A stretch of 12,361 bases of DNA, from positions 1-12,361 of the forward strand of contig JAUVLN010000033.1 of NCBI GenBank assembly GCA_030600725.1, written 5' to 3'. Source of the stretch: Thermoplasmatota archaeon. GTDB lineage: Archaea; Thermoplasmatota; Penumbrarchaeia; Penumbrarchaeales; Penumbrarchaeaceae. Both the position numbers and the translations under genes were made by a program. The first letter of the stretch is position 1. Each line of letters opens with the position of its first letter. Shown here piece by piece: positions 6,427 through 12,361 of this stretch. The notes under the pieces were generated by a model. That model was given only the letters and a program-made list of their open reading frames with translations. It did not search any database and was not told the DNA's origin.

Positions 6427-7471
6427 ACAGTATTACGTCCAGATACATCAGCAGCGCTCCGACAAGGGCCAGACCGGAGAGCGGGACAAGATAGAGCCAG
6501 GAGAGGCGGTCTATCTTCAATCTCGCTGCGCCAACCCTTATCACGGTCACGGCAAGGAAATAGAGGACCTCGATCTTTAACACCCAGAAGAGGACGTCCA
6601 CGACCACGACCCCTGCGTTCTCCATCCCGCCCAGGAACGCCAGGTCGAAGGCGGGTGATAGGTTATACGGGAAGAACAGTGCGATAGCAAGCGCCGCGAA
6701 GGCCACGGTCTTCACCGCATCGGCCAGGTAGAACATCGCCAGGTTGGTACCGCTGTACTCGGCGAGGATCCCGCCGCCGATCTCCGTCTCGGCCTCCGGG
6801 GAATCAAAGGGTATCTTCGAGAGCTCGGAGGGTATGATCAGGAAGAAAACGACGAGGAAAAGGATCATGGCCACCATACCCAGAACGCCTACGGCCGGGT
6901 TGCTCCATATCGGGTTTTGAACGATAGTGGACATGTTGAATGCCCCACCGTCCACACCCATGTGGCTGATCCTGTAGGCAATCGTGAGAACCACTATCGC
7001 CAGTGGGAACTCGTATGACATCATCATGACCATCTCCCTCTGTGCACCAATGGTGGAGAGGGGGGAACCGGAGGCGAAACCTCCGATGGCCATCATCAGT
7101 CCGGGTACGGCAAAAAGGTAGATCAGAAGGATCAGGTCGCCGTAACCTCCCAGAACGGGAAGCCAGTCCGCCTCGATACCGCCGATCTGTCCCAGAGGTA
7201 TGAAAAGAAGTAGTGCCAGAGAAGCGATGAACGCCATAAGGGGCGCCCCGTTGAACGCCCAGGGAACCGCTCTCTCGGGGACCATGTTATCCTTCTGGAA
7301 AAGCTTGGCCACATCCCAGAACGGCTGTCTCAGGGGAGGTCCTATCCTGGCCTGAAGCCAGGCTGCGAACTTCCTGTCGACACCCTTGAGGAGGAGGGCG
7401 AGGATCAATCCCACTATCATCACGGCGAAGCCGGCTCCCAGCCTCACCAGGATCTCCATCTCCTCGGTCAC
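6425..7471 (-). CDS. mbhM: Membrane-bound hydrogenase subunit M, NuoH-like membrane anchor
   Basis: A 348-residue protein with about eight membrane helices that joins the hydrogenase arm to the ion-pumping arm. Family signatures of NuoH/MbhM are clear: RIGPPLRQPFWDVAKLFQKD (residues 42-61), GAQREMVMMMSYEFPL (142-157) and DSPEAETEIGGGILAEYSG (223-241), the last with the conserved glutamates of the loop facing the quinone cavity in complex I and the hydrogenase arm here. The start is GTG at 7471: it overlaps the previous stop by four bases (GTGA) and is preceded by GGGGGATCC at a fair distance. An internal ATG at 7459 has no space for a ribosome-binding site. Length is normal for the family (about 310-350). 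Confidence 0.94.
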   Translation of the reverse strand: MTEEMEILVRLGAGFAVMIVGLILALLLKGVDRKFAAWLQARIGPPLRQPFWDVAKLFQKDNMVPERAVPWAFNGAPLMAFIASLALLLFIPLGQIGGIEADWLPVLGGYGDLILLIYLFAVPGLMMAIGGFASGSPLSTIGAQREMVMMMSYEFPLAIVVLTIAYRISHMGVDGGAFNMSTIVQNPIWSNPAVGVLGMVAMILFLVVFFLIIPSELSKIPFDSPEAETEIGGGILAEYSGTNLAMFYLADAVKTVAFAALAIALFFPYNLSPAFDLAFLGGMENAGVVVVDVLFWVLKIEVLYFLAVTVIRVGAARLKIDRLSWLYLVPLSGLALVGALLMYLDVIL

Positions 7472-8706
7472 GGCCGGATCCCCCTCTGCTTTTTGATGGA
7501 CATATCATGCAGCGTCTTCCAGGTCAGTATTCTGGACCTGTTCGTATCGGCATCGACAACCGTCACCCGGTCCATGCACCCTATGCACGGATCTATGGAT
7601 GCTATTATGATGGGTATATCCGCGATCTGCTCGCCGGGGAACATGGTAAGCCACGACATGATATTGCCGTATGTCGGGACCCTCACCTTCCAGGAGTCCA
7701 CCTCCATCTTGCCCTTCTTCAAACGGACGTAATGGATATCCTCTCCCCTGGGGGCCTCCACCCTTGCCACGCTTTCACCATCGGCCATCCTGAGCTTGGC
7801 CATCAGAAGGGATGAAAGGTTGGGTTCAGATGTTATCGGTCCGGAAGGCATGTTCTCCAGGCACCACTCCACCATACGTACGGCCTCGAAGACCTCATGA
7901 AGTCTCACTACAACCTGGGAGAAGACATCACCCGTCGCCTTGTACCCTCCGAACTCCGGGGTCACCACGTGGAAATCGTCCATCATGTCACCGTGGGCGG
8001 CATAGGGCCAGTCGAACCTGATATCCTTGGGTACGCCGGCAGCCCTTGTCAGGGGACCGCAGGCGCAGAGCCTCTGGGCGTTCTCGTGCGTGAGTATTCC
8101 CACATCCTTCACCCTGTGTACGATGGTGGGATCGGATGTGAATATATCCAGGACGGTGTCCTCCAATCTCTGGTAGTTACTCACCATCTTGAGGGATTTA
8201 CGGATCCCCTCATCGGTCACATCCCTGCGGACACCGCCGGGTATGTAGTATGAATGGTTCACCCTGTTTCCGGTCATATACTCGAGGACGTCCTGGACCT
8301 GCTCACGCATCTGCCAGGTGTAATACAGCACGGAATCGAAACCCAGCTCGTGACCGGCAACGCCGGCCCATAGAAGGTGTGAGTGGATCCTCTCCAGCTC
8401 TGCAACGATCACCCTGAGGTAGTCGGCCCTCTCGGTTGGGACTATCTCGGCCGCGTGTTCCACCGCCCGCGTGAACACGAACTGGTGGGCTGCGGAACAT
8501 ATCCCACATACCCTCTCTGTAAGGTGCAGGACCTGAAGGGGATTTCTCTTCATGCCCATGTATTCGATACCCCTGTGATTGAAGCCGGGTTGTAGATCCA
8601 CGTCCAGTATCCTCTCCCCTTGGAGGGTGAACTTGAACATGGTTGGCTCCTTGAGCGCAGGATGTATCGGGCCGATGTTGAGCGGATAGGGTGGTGCTTG
8701 TGCCAT
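7468..8706 (-). CDS. mbhL: Membrane-bound [NiFe]-hydrogenase large subunit L (NuoD-like)
   Basis: This is the catalytic subunit, expected to make H2 from protons with electrons from the J subunit. All four nickel ligands are present: RVCGICSAAH near the N-terminus (Cys 67 and 70, with Glu 64, Arg 65 and His 74) and DPCIGCMDR near the C-terminus (Asp 372, Cys 374 and 377, Arg 380). NuoD and FpoD lack these cysteine pairs and Mbx/Mbs large subunits do not keep the full set, so hydrogenase activity is well supported. The DPCxxCxxR form, with Arg instead of the usual His, is typical of group 4 enzymes. A 32-residue tail follows Arg 380 and may be removed by a maturation protease. Length 412 fits MbhL. 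The ATG at 8706 shares its A with the previous stop codon (TGATG) and has GGGAGGTG seven bases upstream. Confidence 0.95.
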   Translation of the reverse strand: MAQAPPYPLNIGPIHPALKEPTMFKFTLQGERILDVDLQPGFNHRGIEYMGMKRNPLQVLHLTERVCGICSAAHQFVFTRAVEHAAEIVPTERADYLRVIVAELERIHSHLLWAGVAGHELGFDSVLYYTWQMREQVQDVLEYMTGNRVNHSYYIPGGVRRDVTDEGIRKSLKMVSNYQRLEDTVLDIFTSDPTIVHRVKDVGILTHENAQRLCACGPLTRAAGVPKDIRFDWPYAAHGDMMDDFHVVTPEFGGYKATGDVFSQVVVRLHEVFEAVRMVEWCLENMPSGPITSEPNLSSLLMAKLRMADGESVARVEAPRGEDIHYVRLKKGKMEVDSWKVRVPTYGNIMSWLTMFPGEQIADIPIIIASIDPCIGCMDRVTVVDADTNRSRILTWKTLHDMSIKKQRGIRP

Positions 8707-9362
8707 CAGGCACCACCTCCCTTCCTCTTCTTCCCCTTTTTAGGTTTGGTGCTGCCTATGGGGGGGCCCTCAGGCGGGAACGGCCTGTGATCATCTATCA
8801 CATCGGTTCCGTCTCCACCTCCGGATGGGTCCTCGTGTATCTTTCGAACGAGGTGCTCCGGCCCCCATTCATCCTTCCTCCATGGGTAGACTCCAACGGG
8901 AACGGCGTGGACAAGCCACATCCTCCTGTTGTCCTTGATCCCGTCGATCTGAACGCCCAGGAACTCCTGTTTCTCCCTCTCGGTCGTGGTTACCGCGGGG
9001 AACACGTCGCTTAGGGTCGGGATATGGGGATCATCCTTGGATGTCCTTGTCCCAAGTGTCACGGTCACCTCGTGGCCGTGGCTCTTCGAATAGAGCCCGA
9101 AATGGAACAGGATCTCGATCTCGTCCCCGATATCGGATCCGGATGCCACCGTGTGGTGGATGAACTCGTCTCCGGGCTCGAGTGACTGAAGGTGTCTTGC
9201 CGCCTCGACGAACCTGTGCTTTTTGACCCTCACGAACACCTGCTCGTACCTGGTCCTCTTCACGCCGTTCTCGAAAGCCTTCACATATCCATCGAACATA
9301 TCATCGCCGAACATATCCCTGAACGATCCGACGACCTGCTCGCCATTGAGGTATCTCATCAT
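8706..9362 (-). CDS. mbhK: Membrane-bound hydrogenase subunit K, NuoC-like 30-kDa protein
   Basis: A soluble scaffold subunit of the hydrogenase arm, next to the J and L subunits, with no cofactor motif. The family signature is DVFPAVTTTEREKQEFLGV (residues 119-137), matching the NuoC pattern of DLFP followed by ERE and a short GV/GI motif. After residue 180 the sequence is Gly/Pro-rich and ends in a basic run (KPKKGKKRKGGGA), probably disordered. Length 218 is slightly above the usual 170-200 because of this tail. The first ATG (9362) overlaps the J stop codon by four bases, but GGGGAGG lies only one base before it. The second ATG, at 9359, is four bases from that site and may be the real start. 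Both give essentially the same protein. Confidence 0.92.
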   Translation of the reverse strand: MMRYLNGEQVVGSFRDMFGDDMFDGYVKAFENGVKRTRYEQVFVRVKKHRFVEAARHLQSLEPGDEFIHHTVASGSDIGDEIEILFHFGLYSKSHGHEVTVTLGTRTSKDDPHIPTLSDVFPAVTTTEREKQEFLGVQIDGIKDNRRMWLVHAVPVGVYPWRKDEWGPEHLVRKIHEDPSGGGDGTDVIDDHRPFPPEGPPIGSTKPKKGKKRKGGGA

Positions 9363-9808
9363 GCCTCCCCCCTCAGCTTCTCAAGCGCTTTCCACGCCTC
9401 CACGGCGCCCATGATAATGGCTTCCGGCCTCATCGGGCATCCCGGGACGTACACGATTATCGCATTGGGATCCACCTTCCTGATGAACTCGTCGAAGGGC
9501 CCCTCGATGCAGTATGAGTCGTAGAATACACCAGATGAGGCACCGCAGTTCCCGCAGATAAGGACCGCCTTGGGTCCCGGGGTCTGTTCGTAGATCCTCC
9601 TTATCCTGTCGGCCATCTGCCGGTTTACCGGTCCGGTCACAAGCAGGACGTCCGCATGCCGCGGCGTCCCCACAAGTTTCATGCCGAAACGCTCTATGTC
9701 GTACCTTGGGGTGAGTGCCGCAACGATCTCGATGTCGCATCCGTTGCACGATGCACCGTTCACGTGAAAGACCCAAAGGCTCTTGTCAAAGGATTTGGTC
9801 AACTTCAT
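9359..9808 (-). CDS. mbhJ: Membrane-bound [NiFe]-hydrogenase small subunit J (NuoB-like)
   Basis: A 149-residue protein that carries the [4Fe-4S] cluster next to the Ni-Fe site. The four expected ligands are visible: ASCNGCDIE (Cys 21 and 24), GNCGASSGVF (Cys 88) and PGCPMRPEAI (Cys 124). Extra cysteines are at 85 and 100. As in other group 4 small subunits, only the proximal cluster is present and there is no Tat signal, so it is cytoplasmic. The start is firm: GAGGTGA at 9815-9821 lies six bases before the ATG and overlaps the previous stop codon. It sits between the antiporter-like genes and the K and L subunits, as in Pyrococcus mbh, but there is no separate I gene before it. Confidence 0.95.
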   Translation of the reverse strand: MKLTKSFDKSLWVFHVNGASCNGCDIEIVAALTPRYDIERFGMKLVGTPRHADVLLVTGPVNRQMADRIRRIYEQTPGPKAVLICGNCGASSGVFYDSYCIEGPFDEFIRKVDPNAIIVYVPGCPMRPEAIIMGAVEAWKALEKLRGEA

Positions 9809-9819
9809 CTTGAATCACC

Positions 9820-11742
9820 TCACACCCAGGCCATCATGACCAGTATCGCCAGTACCATCGTGCTCACGAACCAGAACACATATTCGTTAACTATTCCACT
9901 ATGTAACTTCTCAACCGGCCTGTAATATCTATCCAGGGCCTTGGTGAAACCCCAGTATACGTTGCTGCCGGGGATCACAATTGGTTTCCCGTCGATCTCC
10001 GTGGGGTTCCCGAAGAGATAGGGTTTCTTTCCCTCTCCCTTTGGGGTCATCCCCTTCTTGCCGAAGAAAACCCTGATGAGCACAGCGATGATAGCGGCTG
10101 AGATCATCGCCCCCATGAACACCACAGCGTTCCAGGCTCCCTGGCCCGTGAACAGCGTCAGGGAGGTGGATGTCGTCCCGCCATCGCCCGTCAGGGCGTT
10201 GACGGCAGGGTCCACCAGGGATCTGACCACCAACGATGGGGCGAAAGAGAATACAAGTATTATCCCCGCAAGGACGGCCATGCCCATGAGCATGGAGGCT
10301 GGAACCTCCCCTCTCGCCATTCCCTTCATCCTCGGCCCCATGAAGGCCGAGTAGAATACCTTCACGAAGGATGCCAGGGTCAGCAGGGACACCAGCATGG
10401 CAATCGCGCCTATGACCGGATTGAACTGGAACACCGACTCGTAGATCAGGAATTTCGAGGCGAAACCGTTCATCGGCGGTATCCCGGATATCGCCAGAGC
10501 GCCGATGATGAAGAACAGGGCCGTCAGCTTCATGTCCCTGCCCAGGCCGCCCATCCTGTTGAGGTCCCTGGTGCCGGCCTTGTAGATGATCGCGCCTGCT
10601 GTCAGGAACAGAAGCCCCTTGTACAGTGCATGGTTGAAAATATGGAATATCCCACCTGTCATGGCCGTCCTTCCGAACTCGTCGAAGCCGCCGGTGGCAT
10701 AGACGGCCATACCAACTCCAACACCCAGTAGCATGTAACCGGTCTGGGATATCGCGTGGTACGCCATCAGCCTCTTGATGTCCTTCTGTACGAGCGCCAT
10801 GGTAACCCCGACGAACATGGAGAGAACGCCCAGGATGATCACGATCCAGCCCGCCGCATGCAGCAGGTCTATCGTCAGGTCGATGTTCGACCCGTAGAGT
10901 GTGAACACTGACCTGAACATCGCATAGAGGCCTGCCTGAGAGGCGGTCACGAAGATCGCCGTAACAGGGGCCGGGGCCTCCGAATAAGCATCAGGTGTGG
11001 CCATGTGCATCGGTACCGCTCCCGCCTTGAGGGCGAACACCGTCATCATAAGGCCAAGGGCCACCTTGTCCACCATGAGAAGCTCCGCGTTCCCTCCGAT
11101 CGCCTCGCTCAGGAACTTGATGTTCAGGTGGCCGTACTGACCGTAGAGCAGGCCTATGGAAAAAAGCAGTATAAGGCCCGCAACTGTTGAGTAGATCAGG
11201 TACTTGGCAGCGCCCTCGAAAGCCTCTCCCCGCTCCGACCTGAACACCGTCAGGCCACACAGTGCTATCGAGGAGACCTCGAACCAGACGAAAAGGTTGA
11301 ACAGATCGCCGGTGAACACCATGCCGATGTTGGCTGCCAGCACCAGAAGAAGCAGCGTGAAGAACTTGTCGTTCCCCGTGTACTTCTTCACGAAGCCGAA
11401 GGAGTAGAGAACCGCGGCAAGCGAGACTGTCACCATGATCAGTCCCATGAACGCCGACATCCCGTCCACTGCGAACGATATCCTTACCGCATTACCTCCA
11501 AGCAGAGGTAGCTGTGAGTCCTCGGCTCCGAAGAGATAGGTTGTGACCTCGCCTCCCTCCGAGAGGATCTCCCATGCGAGGATGTACATCAGAACGGTGG
11601 TGGCAAGCACGCCGAGCAGGGCCCAGAGCTTACCGAATTTAACGCTCAGCTTGAACCAGAGCGGGGTCGCGAATGCAAAGAGCAGCGGGATGGCCACCAC
11701 CATGGCCGGAGCCTGCTCTATCAGATGGTCGTAGAAGGTCAT
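9820..11742 (-). CDS. mbhH: Mrp/Mbh antiporter-like subunit H (MrpD/NuoN family), extended; possible H-I fusion
   Basis: A 640-residue polytopic protein (about 14 helices plus an extension) that moves ions across the membrane. Key charged residues of the family are visible: Glu 155 (NLFVWFEVSS), Lys 239 and His 246 (ALKAGAVPMHMATPDAYSEAP), and Lys 375 (HALYKGLLFLTAG). Pyrococcus MbhH is about 510 residues. The extra C-terminal part (from about residue 510) holds two further helices separated by a long hydrophilic stretch of 60-70 residues, ending with the helix FWFVSTMVLAILVMMAWV. In Pyrococcus the next gene is a small MbhI related to the C-terminal end of NuoL; no such gene exists here, so this tail probably takes its place. 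The start overlaps the previous gene by four bases (ATGA) with AGGAGG eight bases upstream. Confidence 0.9.
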   Translation of the reverse strand: MTFYDHLIEQAPAMVVAIPLLFAFATPLWFKLSVKFGKLWALLGVLATTVLMYILAWEILSEGGEVTTYLFGAEDSQLPLLGGNAVRISFAVDGMSAFMGLIMVTVSLAAVLYSFGFVKKYTGNDKFFTLLLLVLAANIGMVFTGDLFNLFVWFEVSSIALCGLTVFRSERGEAFEGAAKYLIYSTVAGLILLFSIGLLYGQYGHLNIKFLSEAIGGNAELLMVDKVALGLMMTVFALKAGAVPMHMATPDAYSEAPAPVTAIFVTASQAGLYAMFRSVFTLYGSNIDLTIDLLHAAGWIVIILGVLSMFVGVTMALVQKDIKRLMAYHAISQTGYMLLGVGVGMAVYATGGFDEFGRTAMTGGIFHIFNHALYKGLLFLTAGAIIYKAGTRDLNRMGGLGRDMKLTALFFIIGALAISGIPPMNGFASKFLIYESVFQFNPVIGAIAMLVSLLTLASFVKVFYSAFMGPRMKGMARGEVPASMLMGMAVLAGIILVFSFAPSLVVRSLVDPAVNALTGDGGTTSTSLTLFTGQGAWNAVVFMGAMISAAIIAVLIRVFFGKKGMTPKGEGKKPYLFGNPTEIDGKPIVIPGSNVYWGFTKALDRYYRPVEKLHSGIVNEYVFWFVSTMVLAILVMMAWV

Positions 11743-12110
11743 CCTCGTAGCCTCCTGAACTCATCGGTGGATGTAACCTTGTGTTTTTTATAGGCCTGCA
11801 TCACGAATGCAAGAAGCAGTGCGGTGGTCGCAACGCCTATCACGATCGACGTGAGGGTCAATGCGTGCGGTGTGGGCAATGAATATGTGGCCTCCGTGCC
11901 GCCCAGTATCTGACTCGTGAATACAGGTGCGGATAGCCGATCCCCGCTGTTGAAGGCCAGTGTGATCAGGAAGAGGTTCGCACCCGCCTCCATGAGGGTT
12001 ATCCCCATGGCGATCTTGATCAGGTTCTTCTTCACAAGTATGATATACAGTCCGATCGCCAACAGGGCGACCACGGTGAAATAGGGTAGCTCTCCTATCG
12101 CGGTCGTCAT
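11739..12110 (-). CDS. mbhG: Mrp/Mbh antiporter subunit G (MrpC/NuoK-like)
   Basis: A small membrane protein of the ion-transport arm with three predicted helices. The NuoK-type Glu is present in helix two (GITLMEAGANLFLITLAF; Glu 41 counted from the ATG at 12110), and the family ending GVATTALLLAFVMQAY is clear. I choose the ATG at 12110 (123 aa) because GGAGGGTGA at 12116-12124 ends five bases upstream. A GTG at 12119 lies within that site. It follows the MrpB-like gene by one base and overlaps the next gene by four. Confidence 0.92.
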   Translation of the reverse strand: MTTAIGELPYFTVVALLAIGLYIILVKKNLIKIAMGITLMEAGANLFLITLAFNSGDRLSAPVFTSQILGGTEATYSLPTPHALTLTSIVIGVATTALLLAFVMQAYKKHKVTSTDEFRRLRG

Positions 12111-12111
12111 A

Positions 12112-12361
12112 TTACTCACCCTCCTTGCCGTCGAATGCGAAAAGGCCCATCGTGATCACTATCAACGTCAGGGCGGCCACGACCTCCATACCCACTGCAA
12201 GGTTTAACAGTGGTACCGTTCCACCTGAGAGCAGAGGTGCCCAATTTGCCCTGACAACCTCTTCCCCGATCTTCATCTCAGGGATCACCTTGCCGAAGAA
12301 GATACTGTCACTTCCGGCCAGGAAGTTGAACAGGAAGAAGCCCGATGCCATACCTGCAATT
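12112..12361 (-). CDS. mbhF: Mrp/Mbh antiporter subunit F (MrpB-like), 5' end beyond window
   Basis: Only the C-terminal 83 or so residues are inside the window; the frame stays open through the right edge (I-A-G before the first internal Met). MrpB proteins are about 140 residues, so roughly half is missing, and the Met at 12351 should not be taken as the start. Two hydrophobic segments (SGFFLFNFLAG and NLAVGMEVVAALTLIVITMG) fit the last two helices of the family. The assignment rests mainly on position just before an MrpC-like gene and on this pattern. The rest of the operon (MrpE/F/G-like and the D and E subunits) is expected to the right. Confidence 0.8.
   Translation of the reverse strand, partial: IAGMASGFFLFNFLAGSDSIFFGKVIPEMKIGEEVVRANWAPLLSGGTVPLLNLAVGMEVVAALTLIVITMGLFAFDGKEGE
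12116..12124 (-). promoter_or_regulatory. Ribosome-binding site fixing the start of subunit G
   Basis: GGAGGGTGA on the minus strand ends five bases before the ATG at 12110 and includes the GTG that would be the longer start. It lies in the last codons of the MrpB-like gene, as expected for translational coupling. Confidence 0.65.

Noticed and set aside
6319..6687. Plus-strand Arg-rich ORF across subunits M and N
   Set aside because: It overlaps two well-supported genes on the other strand and its composition is that of a shadow frame.
7468..8706. NADH or F420H2 dehydrogenase (Nuo/Fpo) subunit D
   Set aside because: Those proteins lack the four nickel-binding cysteines that are complete here.
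6425..9808. Mbx/Mbs (sulfur-reducing) complex
   Set aside because: The order J-K-L-M-N and the complete Ni site match Mbh; in mbx the M gene precedes J and there is a second H-like gene.

Overview
This window reads as a piece of an archaeal chromosome, most likely a heterotrophic, ferredoxin-using euryarchaeon; an uncultured Thermoplasmatota-type lineage is my best guess, at low confidence. The evidence is a Pyrococcus-style mbh gene order, strong GGAGGTGA-type Shine-Dalgarno sites, TATA-like promoter elements, and large N-glycosylation-rich surface proteins built from GLUG and cadherin-like (NDAP) modules with one C-terminal membrane anchor. Every clear gene lies on the minus strand, so the window is described from its right end to its left.

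Right part (about 12361 to 5809): eight tightly packed genes of a membrane-bound, Mrp-linked [NiFe] hydrogenase (group 4, Mbh-like). The order is MrpB-like (runs off the window), MrpC-like, a long MrpD-like antiporter subunit, NuoB-like small subunit, NuoC-like, NuoD-like large subunit, NuoH-like anchor, and a two-cluster ferredoxin-like subunit. Start and stop codons overlap or nearly touch, so this is one operon. The large subunit keeps all four nickel-binding cysteines (CGIC and DPCIGC), so it should be a genuine hydrogenase rather than an Mbx/Mbs or Nuo/Fpo-type complex. Reduced ferredoxin would feed the N subunit, electrons would pass through the J cluster to the Ni-Fe site and make H2, and the energy would drive Na+/H+ movement through the antiporter subunits.

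Middle and left (5808 to 1): a short gap with a GC-rich hairpin and a promoter, then two tandem paralogous genes for large secreted, membrane-anchored proteins. The first (2583-5654) is complete. The second (2323 to beyond position 1) is cut by the window edge but has a clean open frame. Both have a signal peptide, a GLUG-repeat segment that should form a beta-helix, and a stalk of cadherin-like modules. The numbers of modules differ between them (about 8-9 versus 11 GLUG units; four versus two complete cadherin-like units of one type).

The most unusual structure is the mosaic similarity of the two paralogs. Their 5' flanks (90 of 95 bases identical) and a 104-base block just after the signal peptide (103 of 104 identical) are almost unchanged, while the signal-peptide coding DNA between them is only about 62% identical. 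An 18-base near-palindrome is conserved in both leaders. A 32-codon plus-strand ORF with a strong Shine-Dalgarno site and one predicted membrane helix sits between the paralogs. All counts were made by eye.
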